Positions 46,859-57,920 of a stretch of 64,000 nt of DNA are shown one piece after another (the stretch's first letter is position 1; every line of letters starts with the position of its first letter). Position numbers and translations under genes: made by a program. Source of the stretch: Chondrus crispus (taxonomy: Eukaryota > Rhodophyta > Florideophyceae > Gigartinales > Gigartinaceae). The notes under the pieces were generated by a model. It was not told where the DNA came from and ran no database searches. It saw nothing but the letters and a program-made list of their open reading frames with translations. Where the stretch lies: contig NW_005179143.1 of the NCBI RefSeq assembly GCF_000350225.1, forward strand, positions 1 to 64,000. Reading direction: 5' to 3'.

Positions 46859-48878
46859 AGCTCCATACTGACCTTAACCCTTTGCTTGATGAAGGAGCAC
46901 CAACATCGACGGGTGGTGTGGTTAATGCAACACAATTGTGTGATGCTCTGGCTATACCACTAATTCTGAAACCACCGCGTGAACAATACGATCACGGTTG
47001 GGGGCACGCATGCGCAGACGCGAAGCCGATCAGGTACAGTTGGGATCTGTTTATTAATGACGTCAACAGAAAGCCAACAGTTATGACGTTCGATCTTGTA
47101 GAGGGCTCATCACCTCTCATAATCGGGCTAGACGTTAAGAGATTTTCAGATACGATGAACAGACAGAAGCCCACATTCGTCATTTTTCAGAGACCATGCG
47201 ATACAGAAGAGCGAAAGTTCTTTACTTACATAAGAAAAGACGACGGGGGGAACGAACGTATTCGTTTTGACATTTTACCACATGGAAAATCAACGGTGTC
47301 AAGTTTGCTTGGCGCAGTTTCTCCCAGGCAAGAAATAAATATGGTCAAAAAGGTACATCGGTTCACTCACGCATCTTCGAATGAGATGCGACGCTTGTTT
47401 GATGACGCTAAGATGACCACGGCAGGAGTGATACAAGCGTGTGAGAAGGTGTCACAGGCATGTGACATATGTGCCTCGTCCGGTAGACCAACCGACATGA
47501 AAAAAGTGTCTTTATCTCACGTAAATGAGGCATTTAATCAAGAGATACAGGCTGATTTTGTGATTGTCTATATAGGCGACAAGAAACTGGAGGTGTTAAA
47601 CGTTGTGGACGTCGGTACACGATACGGGGAAAGAGTTATTGCAGAGAATAGATCGGCTCAGAATATGATGGTCATGCTGGAAGCAGAATGGTTATACCAT
47701 CACGGGGCACCACAAAGTTTCAGTGCAGACCCAGAGTTCTGTAAACCGGTGCTTGAAAAGTTTCTCAGTACTCACAAGATCAAGCTAAAACCAAGGCCGT
47801 CGAGATCATCCTCGAAAAATGGTCATGTCGAAAGGAACAACGGAGTCTTTAAAATGGTCCTTTCAAGGCTTGCCAAGGAGAGTACATCCGCATCGCACTC
47901 GACTATGGTCTCCAGGGCATCTTTTATGACCAATATGTTTCACGGAAACGCAACGCTAAGTGCTTTTCAGCTGGCCAGAGGGTATGCTCCATCAATATTG
48001 GGGATGCCCAGCAATGCAGTTTCGCAAGGTCTGCTAGACGCCCACACGGAGGCTGTAGCAATCAGGGCAATACAACGAGTAGTTAGGTCAAAAGTGAGAA
48101 ATGTAGAGCCACACACCTCGTTCGCAAAAGGTATGCGTGTGTGGGTGTATTTTAAAACCTCAAAACAAAACGAGAGACCTCGTTGGATCGAAGCTAGGGT
48201 CATTAATGCTACGCCCCACATGCTCAAGTGTCGTCGGTCAAAGAGAGGACCACCCATGACAGTCGCCTATGAACACGTACGGATTGCACCGAGGGGGGAA
48301 TTATCAAGAGAGTTGATGAAGCGGAGCCTGGAAGACGAGTTGGCACAGGAAAGTGCAGACAAATTAGGTAAGACGTTCGGTGCAGAAAATGACAGCCAGT
48401 CCTTAGAGGATACGAAGGAAGATGAAAACAAGGAGCCAGAGAATACAGAGCAGGGTGAGTCTACAACGCTCATGCAGGAAATATTCGGTGACGAAGACGA
48501 AAATGAGTCCGAAGAGCGGGGAGAAATACTGAATATGCAACGCAGTTCGTTCTTTACCCAGCGGGTATGTGGAGATCCTAGAAAGGATATTGGTGAAGTA
48601 AGCACGAAAAGTAAACCGGGAAACGGGGTGGAGCTCGTGTCACAAGAACAGGAGGCGTTGAATGAATTGCATAAAATCATTGGCTCTGAACAAGTTACCA
48701 GAAAACATATGGAATGTGCACCGCCATGGCTTGTCGCAAAAGCAGTCAAAACAGAATTAGATTCAAATTGGGATTGTGCCTATGCTGAAATGCGAGAAGA
48801 GGACGTCAGCCGACGCGCCAATGTTATCGGATCGCATGTTGTATACAAAATCAAGGTGGAGGAGAACGGTGTGAAGAG
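46818..48878 (+). CDS. copia-3 Pol, 5' part: protease, integrase and start of RT
   Basis: The -1 frame opens after a TAA at about 46815 and overlaps gag by about 41 nt; a T6 run (46835-46840) lies in the overlap. Protease: PLLDEGAPTSTGG (D-E-G-A in place of D-S-G-A) with PLIIGLDVKRF. Integrase: HHCC (RFTHASSNEM ... ACDICASSG), catalytic Asp in IQADFVIVYIG, Asp in SFSADPEFCKP, Glu in NGHVERNNGVFKM. A long acidic linker (DEDENESEERGE) leads into RT (GSHVVYKIKVEENGVK), where the solo LTR cuts the frame at 48878. Confidence 0.85.
48874..48878. repeat. Target-site duplication (left) of solo LTR, AAGAG
   Basis: AAGAG repeated at 49456-49460. Confidence 0.9.
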
Positions 48879-49455
48879 TGTAGTACAACGGCGCGAAGGC
48901 AACGGCGCCACCGCTGCCGCCCCGGGATACAGTACGATGGGCTGTAAGCGCGAGAAGAACTGTAAGGAGTTATATTTACAGCACACGGCCGGTGCGGAGT
49001 ACAGTAGTACCTCGCTGGTTACACGTGTAGGATCCGAACGGTAAGTAATTAGTAATTAGTAGTTAATGGCACAAATTAGCCAATTTAGCACAGTAGCTGG
49101 TATACAGTAAGTAACAGCTACTGTAGCGGGACAGGTGTCCTGGCGTCCCACTTAGGGGTTAAGACCGGGGGCACCTGCCCCGTTCCAGTAAACGGGGGCA
49201 GACTCGCCTCCCTTCCCTTTACGGCTTTTTGCTAACTCCGTCCGGTTTTACCTCTAAGTCTCAGGCTTCTAACCCGTGACCGGCCGTCCGGATCTGACAC
49301 CACCGACCGGCTGCGCGTCACCGGCCACGTGAGCCTTCCCTCTTTTCGAGTCCTTCCGTACGGTTCGCGCTCGCGTGGGTTACCCAGCGTCGCGCGCTCC
49401 CTTACCTCTAACCCCCCTCGTTCCGAGTGGTCGGGACGAAGGTAGTTATACCACA
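48879..49455 (+). mobile_element. Solo LTR of the gypsy-1 family inside copia-3 RT
   Basis: 577 bp, TGTAGTACAAC...TTATACCACA, flanked by AAGAG on both sides. It is homologous, in reverse orientation, to the LTRs at 416-1008 and 11625-12217 (shared blocks include GCGGGACAGGTGTCCTGGCG and GGGGGCACCTGCCCCGTTCC). It is clearly more diverged from them than they are from each other, so it belongs to a sister subfamily. Origin by LTR-LTR recombination of a full element is the standard explanation. Confidence 0.93.
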
Positions 49456-49460
49456 AAGAG

Positions 49461-50868
49461 GCTTAAGGCTAGACTTTGCCCACATGGCAACCATGACAAC
49501 GAGAAAGGACAAATACGCAAGGACTCGGCCACAGCACAGTTCGATGTCATAAGGCTACTTTGTAGTCTTGCTACTGTACTAGGTCTCAGGCTTGGTTGTT
49601 TGGACGTGAAAGGTGCATACCTCCAAAGTGGCCCCATTCAGCGCGAGATATTCGTGCGACCACCGTATGAATGGAAAGGACCACGAGGCGCTATCTGGAA
49701 GCTATTGAAAATGCCATATGGAATCCCAGAAGCGGGACGCCGATGGGCTAAGGTATTCGAACAATGGCTAACTCAGGAAGCAAAATTTGAACGCGTTCAA
49801 GGAGTACCACAGCTGTTCACACGAAAGCACGAGGACGGCAAATTTCAATTGTTACTGGCTAAGGTGACGGATGACCTTCTCATAGCCGGGTCTGTTGAAA
49901 ATATCGGGTTGTTCACAGCGCATATAAAGGAAAGATTTCCTATAAGCAAGGCGGTAATCGATGACAGCATAAAATTCAATGGCTCAGATATCATGCAGGA
50001 TAAGACCGGGTCCGTCGTACTTTCTATGGAGACTTACATGCATAGCATCAGTCCAATACTACTGAATGAAACAAGAAGGAGAGAGAGGGGCTCGATGGCG
50101 ACAGAAAAGGAAGTCAACTGGTTTAGATCGATGGCAGGAGAACTAGTTTGGCTAGGATGCGGGGCGCTTCCACAGGCGGCTTATGTAGGATCTTACATGC
50201 AGCAGTGCATACCTAGGCTGAAAGTTGAGCACATGATGCAGGCAAATGGGATGCTTAAAGAACTGAAAGATCTGAAGGCTTTGGTCAAATTCAAAGCACC
50301 ACAACGGCATCCCATAGACGCAACCGTCAATTCGTTTTCAGACGCAGCGTTCAATATATCAAAGACGAAACAATATGGACAAACAGGATTTATTTTAGGG
50401 ATATTGTATGAATGTGAAGTGACGAAGGATAAGATGAACCACATGGTGGATTGGGCTAGCACGAAACAGAGGCGTGTGTGCCATTCTTCGTATGGGGCAG
50501 AAATCTTGGCTTGTTCTGATGCTGACGATCGTGGCTATAATCTCAAGTTAGCTCTGAATTCACTATTTCCGAGGGACACTTTCAAACACGTGTTGAATGT
50601 TGATTCGAAGGGTCTCTACGACACCATAACTACACTACATGAAGGTAGAGACTATCGTCTCAGACAAACAGTGCAAAGGTTAAGGGACTCTTTCGAGGCA
50701 GGCGAAGTTAACGTAATCCGGTGGATTCAGGGAAAGGCCAATATCGCAGACGCACTCACAAAAAGAAACCCCATCAGCTTCCGAATGCTTAACCGAATCG
50801 CCAGTAGCGGAATTATGGAGCTTCCAGCTCATAACTCCTTCGAAGTGGATAACGAGACTTGGGTTTGA
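49461..50868 (+). CDS. copia-3 Pol, 3' part: RT and RNase H
   Basis: Directly continues the 5' part once the solo LTR and one AAGAG are removed; the join falls at VK|RLKARLCPHG, the usual R-x-KARL motif. RT: LGCLDVKGAYLQSGPI, KLLKMPYGIPEAGRRW, AKVTDDLLIAG (VTDD in place of YVDD). RNase H: NSFSDAAFNISKTKQYGQTG, SSYGAEILACSDADDRG, NVDSKGLYDTI and KANIADALTKRN. The stop at 50868 is 36 bp before the 3' LTR. The domains are otherwise complete with no further lesion. Confidence 0.88.
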
Positions 50869-50894
50869 GTCGTTGAAGTTATAGCCTTCAACGA

Positions 50895-50904
50895 CTAAGG
50901 GGAG
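50895..50904 (+). other. copia-3 polypurine tract
   Basis: CTAAGGGGAG directly precedes the 3' LTR. Confidence 0.75.
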
Positions 50905-51426
50905 TGTGAAGATTTGGACTGTTGTGCACGTGTAAGCGGTGTGGCGTTTTAATGCAGACTTACACTTTGGGTGAATACAGTGTTTATGGCCTATGTGTAT
51001 TGAGCCGGAAGGGTCACCAGCATAGATTAGGGTGTGCCTATGAGGGAACACACACATATAGAGAGAAAACAGACAGCGGGAGAGGAGTGCGACATTGAAT
51101 CGGAAATAGGAAGGGTCATGGGCAAATGCAGAAGCCAAGGATCGCGGAGGAGATAGTGCACGGAAGGGATATGCAATGAGGCGCATGACGATGCGCAGAA
51201 CGGAAAGAAACGCGAGCGAGCCTAGGTATTTATACAGCTTAGACGAGAGCTAGTAAGAGAAAAGAAAAGGAGGACACGCACGGGAGGACGAGCACCCGAG
51301 CCAGCTGATGCTGAATACCTTTGCCGATACGGAACACGTTTTGCCAAACCATCTAGTACCACCTCATAACACTTGAAGGGAACCAACCTGCATCCTTGCC
51401 TCAGGATGACCAGTGAAAAACTCACA
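50905..51426 (+). repeat. copia-3 3' LTR
   Basis: 522 bp; I noticed only one difference from the 5' LTR (AAAACAG against AAAGCAG near 51067). Followed by ACTGT (51427-51431). Confidence 0.95.
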
Positions 51427-51431
51427 ACTGT

Positions 51432-52029
51432 ACAAGGTCTGTGCGTCGTGAAGGAATACTGTAGATGGAAGCCCAGATTTATGGTAAAGTTGAAATTTCG
51501 GAAAAATTGAAGAAAAAAGTTCCCCTCGTTTGCCACTATTCTTCTCACACGTGTCAACCTGTGCACGTGTACCCATCGCCTCGCAACATTCAGATTCGCG
51601 CCCCGCCTTGACCCGGCGCCAACGCTTCTCAACTCACCGCTGATTCACTAATTCAACTACCTCTACATCCCCTCCGTCCGAATGCTTGGCGCCGCTGTCA
51701 ACGTTTCTTAGTCCTCTGTCTTCGATGTCTTCGAGGAGGACAAGCCTTCGCGACGCAACACTTATCAACACTTATTACACCTTAGTACGCTCGCATCCCT
51801 CTAGAGTTGCTTACTGAGTGACGAAAGGGAAGCACGTCGGTAGTTCATACATACACATCATACACATACATGGACTGCTACGTCCATCAAGCAACCTTCT
51901 CACGCATTCATAACAAACAAACAACCTCCCCACTACAGCCCACTACAGAACTACCGCGAACAGTTGCAAACGCATTACTAATGTCTCGGGCGCCAAGCGG
52001 CCATCGCACTTTGATACTTATACAACTAG
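51432..52029. other. Spacer between copia-3 and receptor gene 2
   Basis: Counterpart of 18350-18945, the 3' flank of the receptor; no gene. Confidence 0.5.
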
Positions 52030-55000
52030 CTACACAACTAGCTTCATGATAGCAACCAGATGGCCCATCCTTGCAACTGCGACCTCGTGATCGTGGTCTA
52101 TCTGCAAGTCTCTTGCATTGTCCAACTGGGCCAAGACAGCCTCAGACCCATCCTCTCGCCTTTGCACAATTCCTCCGTCCCTTGCAAATATTTGTGATGT
52201 TCGTCTTGCACGAGAAGCAGTACTCAAGTCTGCCGTCTTCAGGAACCGACTCGTGATTTCATCCCAATCTTCTTCCCTCCCAGTATGAAGTGTAATCCCT
52301 CTCTCCACGTCCCACACCCGCACGCTCTTGTCAATCGATCCAGATACCACACGTCTTCCGTCCCCACTCATCGCCACGCTATCCACCCAGTCCGCGTGTC
52401 CAACTAACGCCTCCCCGACTTGTGCTCCCGTCTCCACGTCCCACACCCGCACGCTCTTGTCCTTGGATCCGGATACCACACGTCTTCCGTCCCGACTCAT
52501 CGCAACGCTAGCCACCACACCCGTGTGTCCAACTAACGCCTCCCCGACTTGTGCTCCCGTCTCCACGTCCCACACCCGCACGCTCTTGTCATGCGATCCA
52601 GATACCACTCGTCTTCCGTCCTTGCTCATCGCAACGCTCCACACCCAACCCGTGTGTCCAACTAACGCCTCCCCGACTTGTGCTCCCGTCTCCACGTCCC
52701 ACACCCGCACGCTCTTGTCATGCGATCCAGATACCACACGTCTTCCGTCCCCACTCATCGCAACGCTCCACACCGAACCCATGTGTCCAACTAACGCCTC
52801 CCCGACTTGTGCTCCCGTCTCCACGTCCCACACCCGCACGCTCTTGTCCCGGGATCCAGATACCACACGTCTTCCGTCCCCACTCATCGCAACGCTCCAC
52901 ACCGAACCCATGTGTCCAACTAACGCCTCCCCGACTTGTGCTCCCGTCTCCACGTCCCACACCCGCACACTCTTGTCAAACGATCCAGATACCACACGTC
53001 TTCCGTCCCCACTCATCGCAACGCTAAGCACCCAACCCATGTGTCCAACCAACGCCTCCCCGACTTGTGCTCCCGTCTCCACGTCCCACACCCGCACGCT
53101 CTTGTCAAACGATCCAGATACCACACGTCTTCCGTCCCCACTCATCGCAACGCAATGCACTCCCGACCTATGACCGCGGAAACTTCTCAATACTTTCCTC
53201 TCCGATGTACTCCACACCCTTAACGTCCCGTCTTCATATCCCACAACAACATACCCCTTCCTCTCACAGAATGTTGCGCAGGTAGCTCTCGTCACGCTCG
53301 GGTTTTCTCCAGTCACTTCGGGGGTTACACTTCCAATGCGCATCCCAAAATTTTCCCGCAAACCCCTTTTGCGCCTGCTTGTTCCAAGCTCCTCTGGGCC
53401 CCGGCTCTCCGCTTCGAACTCGCCTTCTAATCGAACCATCTTCGTCTCCTTCTCAGCAGATTGCGTGCAAACTGTTATTTCTCCCCCGGACTTCTCCACC
53501 TGACATCCAAACACTGCACCCCTGCAATCTATGCCGACTTCAACTTTTCCAGTATTATCATACGGCAGAACAATCTGCTCCACCAACCTTCCATCGGCTC
53601 GCGCTACACACTCACTCACAGGCCGCACCCACGGCCGTGGTGCGTATTTCTCGATTTCTTCCAGGATCTTTTGCACACAACCTGATTGCCGTGCCTTGTG
53701 CTTCACTCGCCCATATAGTTGAAAGTAAATCCCGGCACTACTTTCACCACAAAACGGTATACTCAGTCGCGCAGCCCGCATCATCAAAACCATCCCATCC
53801 ACTGCATCCTCATCTACCCCTACCCTTCCCACCTCCTGCCCACTTCCTCTTTTCCACTTCAAATCTCTACTCAACCCCTTCACAGCTTCCTCGTATTGCC
53901 AAACCCCGCCTCTCTGTAGCACTGTCTTCACCCATCGCGCACTCAAAAATAGTCTCTTCAGCTCCTCTACACACCCACCCTGTCTCAGAACACGATATAT
54001 GTTCTCGAAAACATACTCCTCCCGTCCGCTCTTGCCCTCTCCATCTCGGCCCTCACTCATTGCAAGCAACCCTCCTCCTGCACTGCATATATCCCCCATC
54101 TTCTTATACCACTCTTCTACACCCTCCTTCTTCTTCGCTTCTTGCACCGCGAAATCGTGCGTCAGATCATGCACCCGCAACCCACCACAACCCTTCTTAT
54201 ACTGCAATTCTACTAATCCAACCCTTTCCATCTCCTTTGCACACCTTTCCGTCCACTCCTCCATCTCCCACAAATCTCCAACCAAACACAAAGGTATCCA
54301 GTCTTGCTTTTTCATAACACACAGACTCCGGTGCATCTTTCGAAACGAAAATTCACCAACCGTCTCCCCACTGCTTCCCACATCCGCCGACTCCAGGATA
54401 TCTAGTGACGTGTGCAATGTCCCATCCAACGACAAATATCCGTCCTTCGGACTCTCACCGCGAATCGTGTTACGCCTCTTCATCCTCGAAAGGTACGCCC
54501 CCCATGCTTCTGACACTTCTCCCTCCCATCTTTCCCTCATGTACCTCACACTCGTTCCGGCTACGTTTAGGGCAAGCGGCAATCCCCCACACATTTCCAG
54601 TATTTCACGCACGGCCTCCTTGCATCTCGCATTATCCACTTCCTCTCGACTCGCCTCACTCGCGTGCACAAGCATCTCAACTGCTTCTTTCCCTACATTC
54701 TCCCTCGGCTCGAAAGCAATCCGCTTCCCAAGTTGACGCAGCTCCCTATCCCTCGTAGAGTACAAGAGTCTGCTCCTCCTTCCCCCGCTGCCCCCCGCAG
54801 TCTCAGCCAGAACAGACAACTTTTGAAGGATGTTCGAGTCTATATCATTCACCACCCATACATCATCAATGATGAACAGACACACATGCCTGCAAAACCA
54901 CGCTTGTACCTTCGTTAACACCCTTCCAAACTCGCTCTGCTCTCGCATTTCCGCAGCCGTCTGCTTGCCACCGGACGCTTCCACAATCAGACACAGTTCT

Positions 55001-56082
55001 TCAATCAGCCGTCCCACGTTTCCGTCTTTCCCCAACGACATGAAGTACACTCCTCCCGAAAACTCTTCCATAATCTTATCGTCATGCGCGATCGCCCGCA
55101 GGGCACATGTCTTCCCGACTCCGCCCTGTCCCACTGCTGTCGCACCCACTTGCTTGTTCCTATCTCTTCGGAGCACAGCCGCTTTTAGACGCGACTCACA
55201 CGTGTTTGGTAATCCATCGCTCCCCCGAGAATCAAGCTTCACACATATCGACGCAGGATTATGTTCGGCTCTTATCGACGCCCTGAAGGTATCTCCCGTG
55301 CCTCCCCTGGTCGACTCGACGGCCGCGCTTACTTGTTGAATACAGCGGTCCGCTCCTTGCTTGACCGCCACGTGAGTATCGATGCTCGTGCTTGCTCGTG
55401 GAATAAGATCGTGAAGGTGGTCGGCTTCTTGCTCATCACTTGAGTCCTCCTCACTTTTCTTTTTCACCCACAGAAACACTCGTTTCACAAGATGTTCCCT
55501 TGCAAGATGGGCGAATTCATCTTCTGGCAGGTTTGTTGCCCCGCCGTCATTTTCAATCCCAGTAATACCTGCCAGCTCTTTTAGCTCCCCCTTCACCGTA
55601 TCCGTGCTCGCTTCGTGCTGTCGTTCCTCGCTGAAAAACTTCTCAACTTCAAAAATATTCCTTCCTTCATCATCCCGGTACCGATCGGGCTCCAGCTCTC
55701 TGCATTCCCGAATACTTAATCTGTAAAAAACCGGAATCAATGTCGGTGGCCGCATCCCACTGCTTATCGCTTCTTTTCGTCGGTGCAGGAAGCACCGCAG
55801 TTCCCTCATTGTCCATTTTCGAGCTGCAAACTCGGGAGAAAGTATGAAAACACCGACCTTCGCAGACTCCATAGCCTTCGTCATTTCATCCTCTCCGCAG
55901 TCCCCGGGCTCCATCGAGATTTTGTCGAGGAAGCAACTTAAACCATGAGCTTGCAATTTCTCGGAAAGAGGACGTGCGATGTGTAGCTTGTCCGGGCCAG
56001 CATGGCTTATGAACACATCGGGAGACTGTATCTTTCGCCGTTTTCTACTTGGTCCCGACTCTTGCCGGAAGCTTTCCTGCAT
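52030..56082 (-). CDS. TIR-NB-ARC-WD40 STAND receptor, copy 2 (1350 aa)
   Basis: Open end to end from ATG 56082. Same architecture as the receptor at 18946-23223: TIR with DVFISHAGPDK and Glu64, NB-ARC with GQGGVGKT, FIIDDVW, GGLPLAL and VHD, a single linker module, eight WD40 blades and the same 82-residue tail. TIR and NB-ARC differ from copy 1 at few positions (e.g. FLHRRK for FLRRRK, DSNI for DANI, QLGKRIAF for QIGERVAF). The WD array differs in blade number and in the residue set of nearly every blade. A frame-changing extra T just upstream of the ATG confirms that the start is this ATG, not an upstream codon. Recognition followed by TIR-driven signalling is the inferred role. Confidence 0.92.
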   Translation of the reverse strand: MQESFRQESGPSRKRRKIQSPDVFISHAGPDKLHIARPLSEKLQAHGLSCFLDKISMEPGDCGEDEMTKAMESAKVGVFILSPEFAARKWTMRELRCFLHRRKEAISSGMRPPTLIPVFYRLSIRECRELEPDRYRDDEGRNIFEVEKFFSEERQHEASTDTVKGELKELAGITGIENDGGATNLPEDEFAHLAREHLVKRVFLWVKKKSEEDSSDEQEADHLHDLIPRASTSIDTHVAVKQGADRCIQQVSAAVESTRGGTGDTFRASIRAEHNPASICVKLDSRGSDGLPNTCESRLKAAVLRRDRNKQVGATAVGQGGVGKTCALRAIAHDDKIMEEFSGGVYFMSLGKDGNVGRLIEELCLIVEASGGKQTAAEMREQSEFGRVLTKVQAWFCRHVCLFIIDDVWVVNDIDSNILQKLSVLAETAGGSGGRRSRLLYSTRDRELRQLGKRIAFEPRENVGKEAVEMLVHASEASREEVDNARCKEAVREILEMCGGLPLALNVAGTSVRYMRERWEGEVSEAWGAYLSRMKRRNTIRGESPKDGYLSLDGTLHTSLDILESADVGSSGETVGEFSFRKMHRSLCVMKKQDWIPLCLVGDLWEMEEWTERCAKEMERVGLVELQYKKGCGGLRVHDLTHDFAVQEAKKKEGVEEWYKKMGDICSAGGGLLAMSEGRDGEGKSGREEYVFENIYRVLRQGGCVEELKRLFLSARWVKTVLQRGGVWQYEEAVKGLSRDLKWKRGSGQEVGRVGVDEDAVDGMVLMMRAARLSIPFCGESSAGIYFQLYGRVKHKARQSGCVQKILEEIEKYAPRPWVRPVSECVARADGRLVEQIVLPYDNTGKVEVGIDCRGAVFGCQVEKSGGEITVCTQSAEKETKMVRLEGEFEAESRGPEELGTSRRKRGLRENFGMRIGSVTPEVTGENPSVTRATCATFCERKGYVVVGYEDGTLRVWSTSERKVLRSFRGHRSGVHCVAMSGDGRRVVSGSFDKSVRVWDVETGAQVGEALVGHMGWVLSVAMSGDGRRVVSGSFDKSVRVWDVETGAQVGEALVGHMGSVWSVAMSGDGRRVVSGSRDKSVRVWDVETGAQVGEALVGHMGSVWSVAMSGDGRRVVSGSHDKSVRVWDVETGAQVGEALVGHTGWVWSVAMSKDGRRVVSGSHDKSVRVWDVETGAQVGEALVGHTGVVASVAMSRDGRRVVSGSKDKSVRVWDVETGAQVGEALVGHADWVDSVAMSGDGRRVVSGSIDKSVRVWDVERGITLHTGREEDWDEITSRFLKTADLSTASRARRTSQIFARDGGIVQRREDGSEAVLAQLDNARDLQIDHDHEVAVARMGHLVAIMKLVV
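52283..53185 (-). repeat. WD40 array of receptor 2: 129-bp tandem repeat, 7 near-identical units plus one diverged blade
   Basis: Seven 43-residue blades with substitutions before DKS (F,F,R,H,H,K,I from N- to C-terminal), after GH (M,M,M,T,T,A), at the W/S/V position and at the residue before SVA (H,L,W,W,W,A,D). The backbone sequence is otherwise almost invariant. Confidence 0.92.
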
Positions 56083-56397
56083 TTTTTTTGTGAAAAGCTA
56101 AAGACAAGTTGGTGAGGTGCGGATTGTGTTAGGGGTGTGTTATGCGTGAGAACGGGACCGGCTGTTAGAAAAACAGGGCCGCGAAGGTTGAAGTCCGCGT
56201 TCAGCGCGCGGCACTCTTGTCGTTGTCGACGAAAGCGGAAACAGTGGCGACGGTCGTGTGGGTCAGTAGGGTGAGCTGATGTGCTTTCGCTTGTTCTTCC
56301 GTGAATGAATGTCCGTGTGACTTCTTCGCGGAAAGACGCACTCAGGGTGGAGCGGTTTCCTACGCTCGTCAAAGAAAAAGGTGGCTGTTGAGCGGAA

Positions 56398-56436
56398 TTT
56401 TGCTGCGTTGTTGGCAGTGCCAACAACGCAGCAAAA
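56398..56436. repeat. Perfect 19-bp hairpin A upstream of receptor 2
   Basis: TTTTGCTGCGTTGTTGGCA and its reverse complement separated by a single G. In unit 1 the left arm has lost TTG (23538-23572). Confidence 0.9.
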
Positions 56437-56438
56437 AA

Positions 56439-56495
56439 CAGCCTTACTAAACTCACGATGGGCCAAGTTGGCACATCGTGAGTTTAGTAAGGCTG
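56439..56495. repeat. Perfect 22-bp hairpin B upstream of receptor 2
   Basis: CAGCCTTACTAAACTCACGATG at 56439-56460 and its reverse complement at 56474-56495, 13-nt loop. Unit 1 has a longer loop with two more GCCAAGTTGGCACATCG units. Confidence 0.9.
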
Positions 56496-57467
56496 TTCTC
56501 GCTGTGTGAGGCATGATTAATGTTTGATTTTTTGCACTAGATTTTGGTTGTAATTTCAAGGGTTTCTATATTGTTCGGCGTAAGCTTCCAAGTGGAAGCT
56601 TGACGGCCATCAAACGGGGAAGGAAGGGTGGAGGCCCTGAGAGAGAAAGACACGCACAGGGAGAATTGCGAAAAAATAAAAAGAAAACCGGACCCCAAAC
56701 CTAAACCTCCACTCGCGACGCACAAAGATGACTTTTACGCCAGCAGTGGGAGCTTCAAAGGACTCCTTGGGCTTGTCTATCGGTATTACCGTAAATACCC
56801 TAACAGAGGGACGGCGGAAGAATGAAGGACAGGAGAGGACGTGTCCTTCCTGCTCCAGGCGCCTGGCACCAGACACACCCTCCTTACAACTTTGCTCCCG
56901 ATTTCTCGCCGTGATGGCATCCCTGTCGCCAGCTTCTGGCGCCATGCGATGCGGTCGCTGTGAACCCTAAATAATGTATTGATTTTTTGAAGTAGATTTT
57001 AGAAAAATGGGCGGCTTTAAAAATGGGAGAAGGAAGGGTGGAGGCACAGGGAAGAAACAGAGACAGACAGTACAACAACGAGGGAGAGAAAAAAGAGTAT
57101 TTTATATTTATATTTTATTCAACAGTCACCTGCCTCCCCATCGCAAGCCGCATGAGGGCGGGGCGGCGTGGCAACCCGGGGGGCACGGGTATCTGCCGGG
57201 ACAGGGCCCGCGGCGGGGGACAGATGTGGGAGTTTGTCCTAGAAAAAATAAAGGGGATAAATTAGTTTATTTATGTTTAAAAACAGTTCGGCAGTGATTG
57301 TTAATGAATGTTTCTGTGCCAAGTGGCGGTGGGTGAAGGGAGGAATGCCGAATTGGTGTTTGTGCGAAGAGGAAGGCGAGCAGTGTCATGATTCATCCAC
57401 ACCGCACGTGTACACCGAGTACACGAGTGCCAGAGATCAGACCCTCTTCCAGTCACTGGAATCCAGT

Positions 57468-57920
57468 GGACCAATGCACTCCGCACATGAAGATAGTTTC
57501 TGAAAAAATTGGATACTACTGAGGGCGAACTTTTAATGTTATGGTATGGGCGCTTGATATTGTTCCGGTGACGCTGTGTGGCAGCGTCTCCTTCGGAACG
57601 CACTGAGCCGACTTCGCTTTTCGACGGACGCACGGAGGTGACCGGTCTTCTGCTTCAGACACGCGGCGGTGTCCTCTTCAAAAATCTTCTGATTGCCCGC
57701 ACGCAGCACTTTACCGACACGCGGCGGCATCGTCTCCGACGGATGCGTGCTGCTAATGCGAGCGAGCGAGCGATGTCGAGAATTATGAAGAAAAGAATAC
57801 ATCCATACCTTCCCTTTCATCAGGTCGCAGTTCCTTTATGTGTGCCGGCAGCTTGCAAGGGGGAGCTGCTCAGCCAGCATCTTAAGTATCTGCCGGTATC
57901 CAAGTATCTGGCTGGAGACG
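57468..57920 (+). repeat. Dispersed repeat R, copy 3
   Basis: Unit 2 counterpart of 24712-25164, nearly identical; related to 13545-14062. Confidence 0.7.

Larger units (their letters stand above)
45224..51426 (+). mobile_element. copia-3: Ty1/copia LTR retrotransposon
   Basis: 6203 bp including a nested solo LTR. Two 522-bp LTRs (TGTGAAGATTTGG...AAAACTCACA) with very few differences, a 5-bp target duplication, primer-binding site, polypurine tract, and gag and pol in copia order (protease, integrase, RT, RNase H). Pol is in the -1 frame relative to gag. The only evident lesion is a solo LTR of the gypsy-1 family inside RT. Confidence 0.95.
56083..57467. other. Upstream region of receptor 2 and spacer
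   Basis: Counterpart of 23224-24711 with a shorter repeat in hairpin B, an extra GGGCTTGTCTATCGGTATTACC segment near 56767 and a deletion near 57008. No supported gene. Confidence 0.5.

Noticed and set aside
49232-49456. Small minus-strand frame inside copia-3
   Set aside because: It falls in the solo LTR; non-coding.
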